Assembly (NCBI GenBank): GCA_023423795.1
Contig: JAFAEX010000305.1
Coordinates: 42,743-106,742, forward strand
DNA length: 64,000 bases
Direction: 5' to 3'
From: Chloroflexota bacterium
GTDB taxonomy: Bacteria > Chloroflexota > Chloroflexia > Thermomicrobiales > UBA6265
Shown here piece by piece: positions 63,112-64,000 of the stretch (position 1 is its first letter; the number at the start of each line of letters is the position of its first letter). Both the position numbers and the translations under genes were made by a program. A model generated the notes under the pieces. That model saw only the letters and a program-made list of their open reading frames with translations. It searched no databases and was not told the DNA's origin.

Positions 63112-64000
63112 TCAGGTCGCGTTCAGCGCAACGGCTCCCGAAAGCGGCACCGGCAGGACAACAGTCATCGTCGTACCGAATCCCACGCGGCTCTCGGCCC
63201 GGATCGTCCCTCCGTGCAGATCAACCAACTGCTTGGCGATGGCCAACCCCAATCCCGTTCCCCCGTATCGGCGCCACGCCGACGATTCGGCCTGATGGAA
63301 CGCCTCGAAAACGTGGGGAAGTTCGTACGGGGCGATGCCGATGCCGGTGTCGGCGACGGAGATTTCAACCCCGTCGTGCGTTTCTCGCGCCGACACGACC
63401 ACCCGTCCGGCCCCTGTGAACTTGACCGCGTTCCCGACCAGGTTGATCATCACCTGGCGCAGACGCGTCTCGTCGCCGACGAGGCCCAACCCCGGTCTCA
63501 CCTCGGTCGATACAACGACGCCCGGTGCCGCGAGTGGTGACACCTGAGCCACGACGTCGGCCACGAGGGGGCCGAGTTCGATCCAGGCGGGATTGAGGGG
63601 CACCTTCGCGGCCCCAAGCTGGGCAGCGTCGAGCAGGTCGTTCACGATCGCGATCAACTGCTGGCTGCTCCGCGCTATCTGGGCGGCGTCCGCCGCCTCC
63701 TCCGCCAGCCCGTGTCCGGCAAGCGTTAGCTCGAGCATGGCGGAATAACCGACGACTGCAGTGAGGGGCGTACGCAATTCGTGGCTCACCGTCGCGAGGA
63801 ACGCGGCCTTGTGGCGGTTGGCTTCTTCTTCGGCGGTTCGGGCCGCCAGCATCGCCGCCTCGGCGCGCCTGAGGGTGGCCACACTGCGGGCCACCGCGGC
63901 GGCCCGCAGGAGTGCGCCCTCGCCGTCGAGGGCCCCGTGCTCGGTTGAGCCGGTTCGCGTCGAGGCCTCGGCGTCGAGCGCGTCGAGGATGCGTTCGGCC
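63112..64000 (-). CDS. sensor histidine kinase, C-terminal part (runs off right edge)
   Basis: At least 295 codons, open to the window edge. A coiled linker (AERILDALDAEAS and on) leads to HisKA, FLATVSHELRTPLTAVVGYS, with the phospho-acceptor His. The ATPase boxes are complete: N box LRQVMINLVGNAVKFTGAG, G1 VADTGIGIAPYELPHVFEAF, and G2 RRYGGTGLGLAIAKQLVDLH. The N-terminal sensor lies outside the window. The nearby receiver is broken, so its partner must be elsewhere. Confidence 0.85.
   Translation of the reverse strand, partial: AERILDALDAEASTRTGSTEHGALDGEGALLRAAAVARSVATLRRAEAAMLAARTAEEEANRHKAAFLATVSHELRTPLTAVVGYSAMLELTLAGHGLAEEAADAAQIARSSQQLIAIVNDLLDAAQLGAAKVPLNPAWIELGPLVADVVAQVSPLAAPGVVVSTEVRPGLGLVGDETRLRQVMINLVGNAVKFTGAGRVVVSARETHDGVEISVADTGIGIAPYELPHVFEAFHQAESSAWRRYGGTGLGLAIAKQLVDLHGGTIRAESRVGFGTTMTVVLPVPLSGAVALNAT

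Overview
The window is GC-rich, with compact, translationally coupled genes and many non-ATG starts. Exported proteins often carry an Ala-Gln-Glu-Ala-Thr-Pro stretch just after the signal peptide, or a twin-arginine leader. With no marker gene present, the best guess is a Chloroflexota bacterium, probably class Thermomicrobia (relatives of Sphaerobacter and Nitrolancea). That placement is inference.

Layout. 1-6.8 kb (minus strand): edge of a flavin oxidoreductase, a VOC protein, a WYL regulator, a coupled ATPase-permease-ATPase-permease ABC cluster and an exported serine hydrolase. 7.2-12.9 kb (plus): Maf, then a coupled SDR-HyuA-HyuB operon. 13.9-18.6 kb (minus): a large ATPase/LuxR regulator and an exported M1 metallopeptidase. 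19.2-25.1 kb (plus): FAD oxidase, a cysteine-repeat secreted protein, a multicopper oxidase fused to a cupredoxin domain, and a two-cupredoxin protein. 25.2-28.2 kb: MBL hydrolase and SulP transporter. 28.3-35.9 kb (plus): a urea transporter followed by ureABC, ureF, ureG, ureD and a channel-like membrane protein. 36.5-42.7 kb (minus): a small Tat protein, then an apparent operon of cupredoxin, laccase-like oxidase, methyltransferase and two molybdenum-storage-protein-like subunits. 43.6-44.9 kb: an MFS transporter.

From about 45.0 to 56.7 kb lies an accessory island. Its left edge is a fragment matching the 3' end of a tRNA (Ser-type acceptor) with a terminator-like hairpin behind it. Inside are small HTH and zinc-ribbon genes, an array of eight 19-20 bp iteron-like repeats, a 924-residue DUF3854/P-loop replication-type protein, small cargo genes, and a three-gene restriction-modification module (two N6-adenine methylase polypeptides and a T5orf172/helicase protein). 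The module sits between an N-terminal and a C-terminal remnant of one large MmeI/type IIG-like DNA methyltransferase gene, as if it had replaced that gene's body.

56.7-64 kb holds many short genes (glutaredoxin-like, PRC-barrel, pentapeptide repeat, cold-shock-like, XRE, small membrane proteins) and decayed two-component parts: a lone histidine-kinase dimerisation domain, a receiver pseudogene with a frameshift and a stop, and a histidine kinase running off the right edge.

Several families of short inverted repeats recur between genes, one of them inside the urease operon. No rRNA, complete tRNA, CRISPR array or intact transposase was seen.
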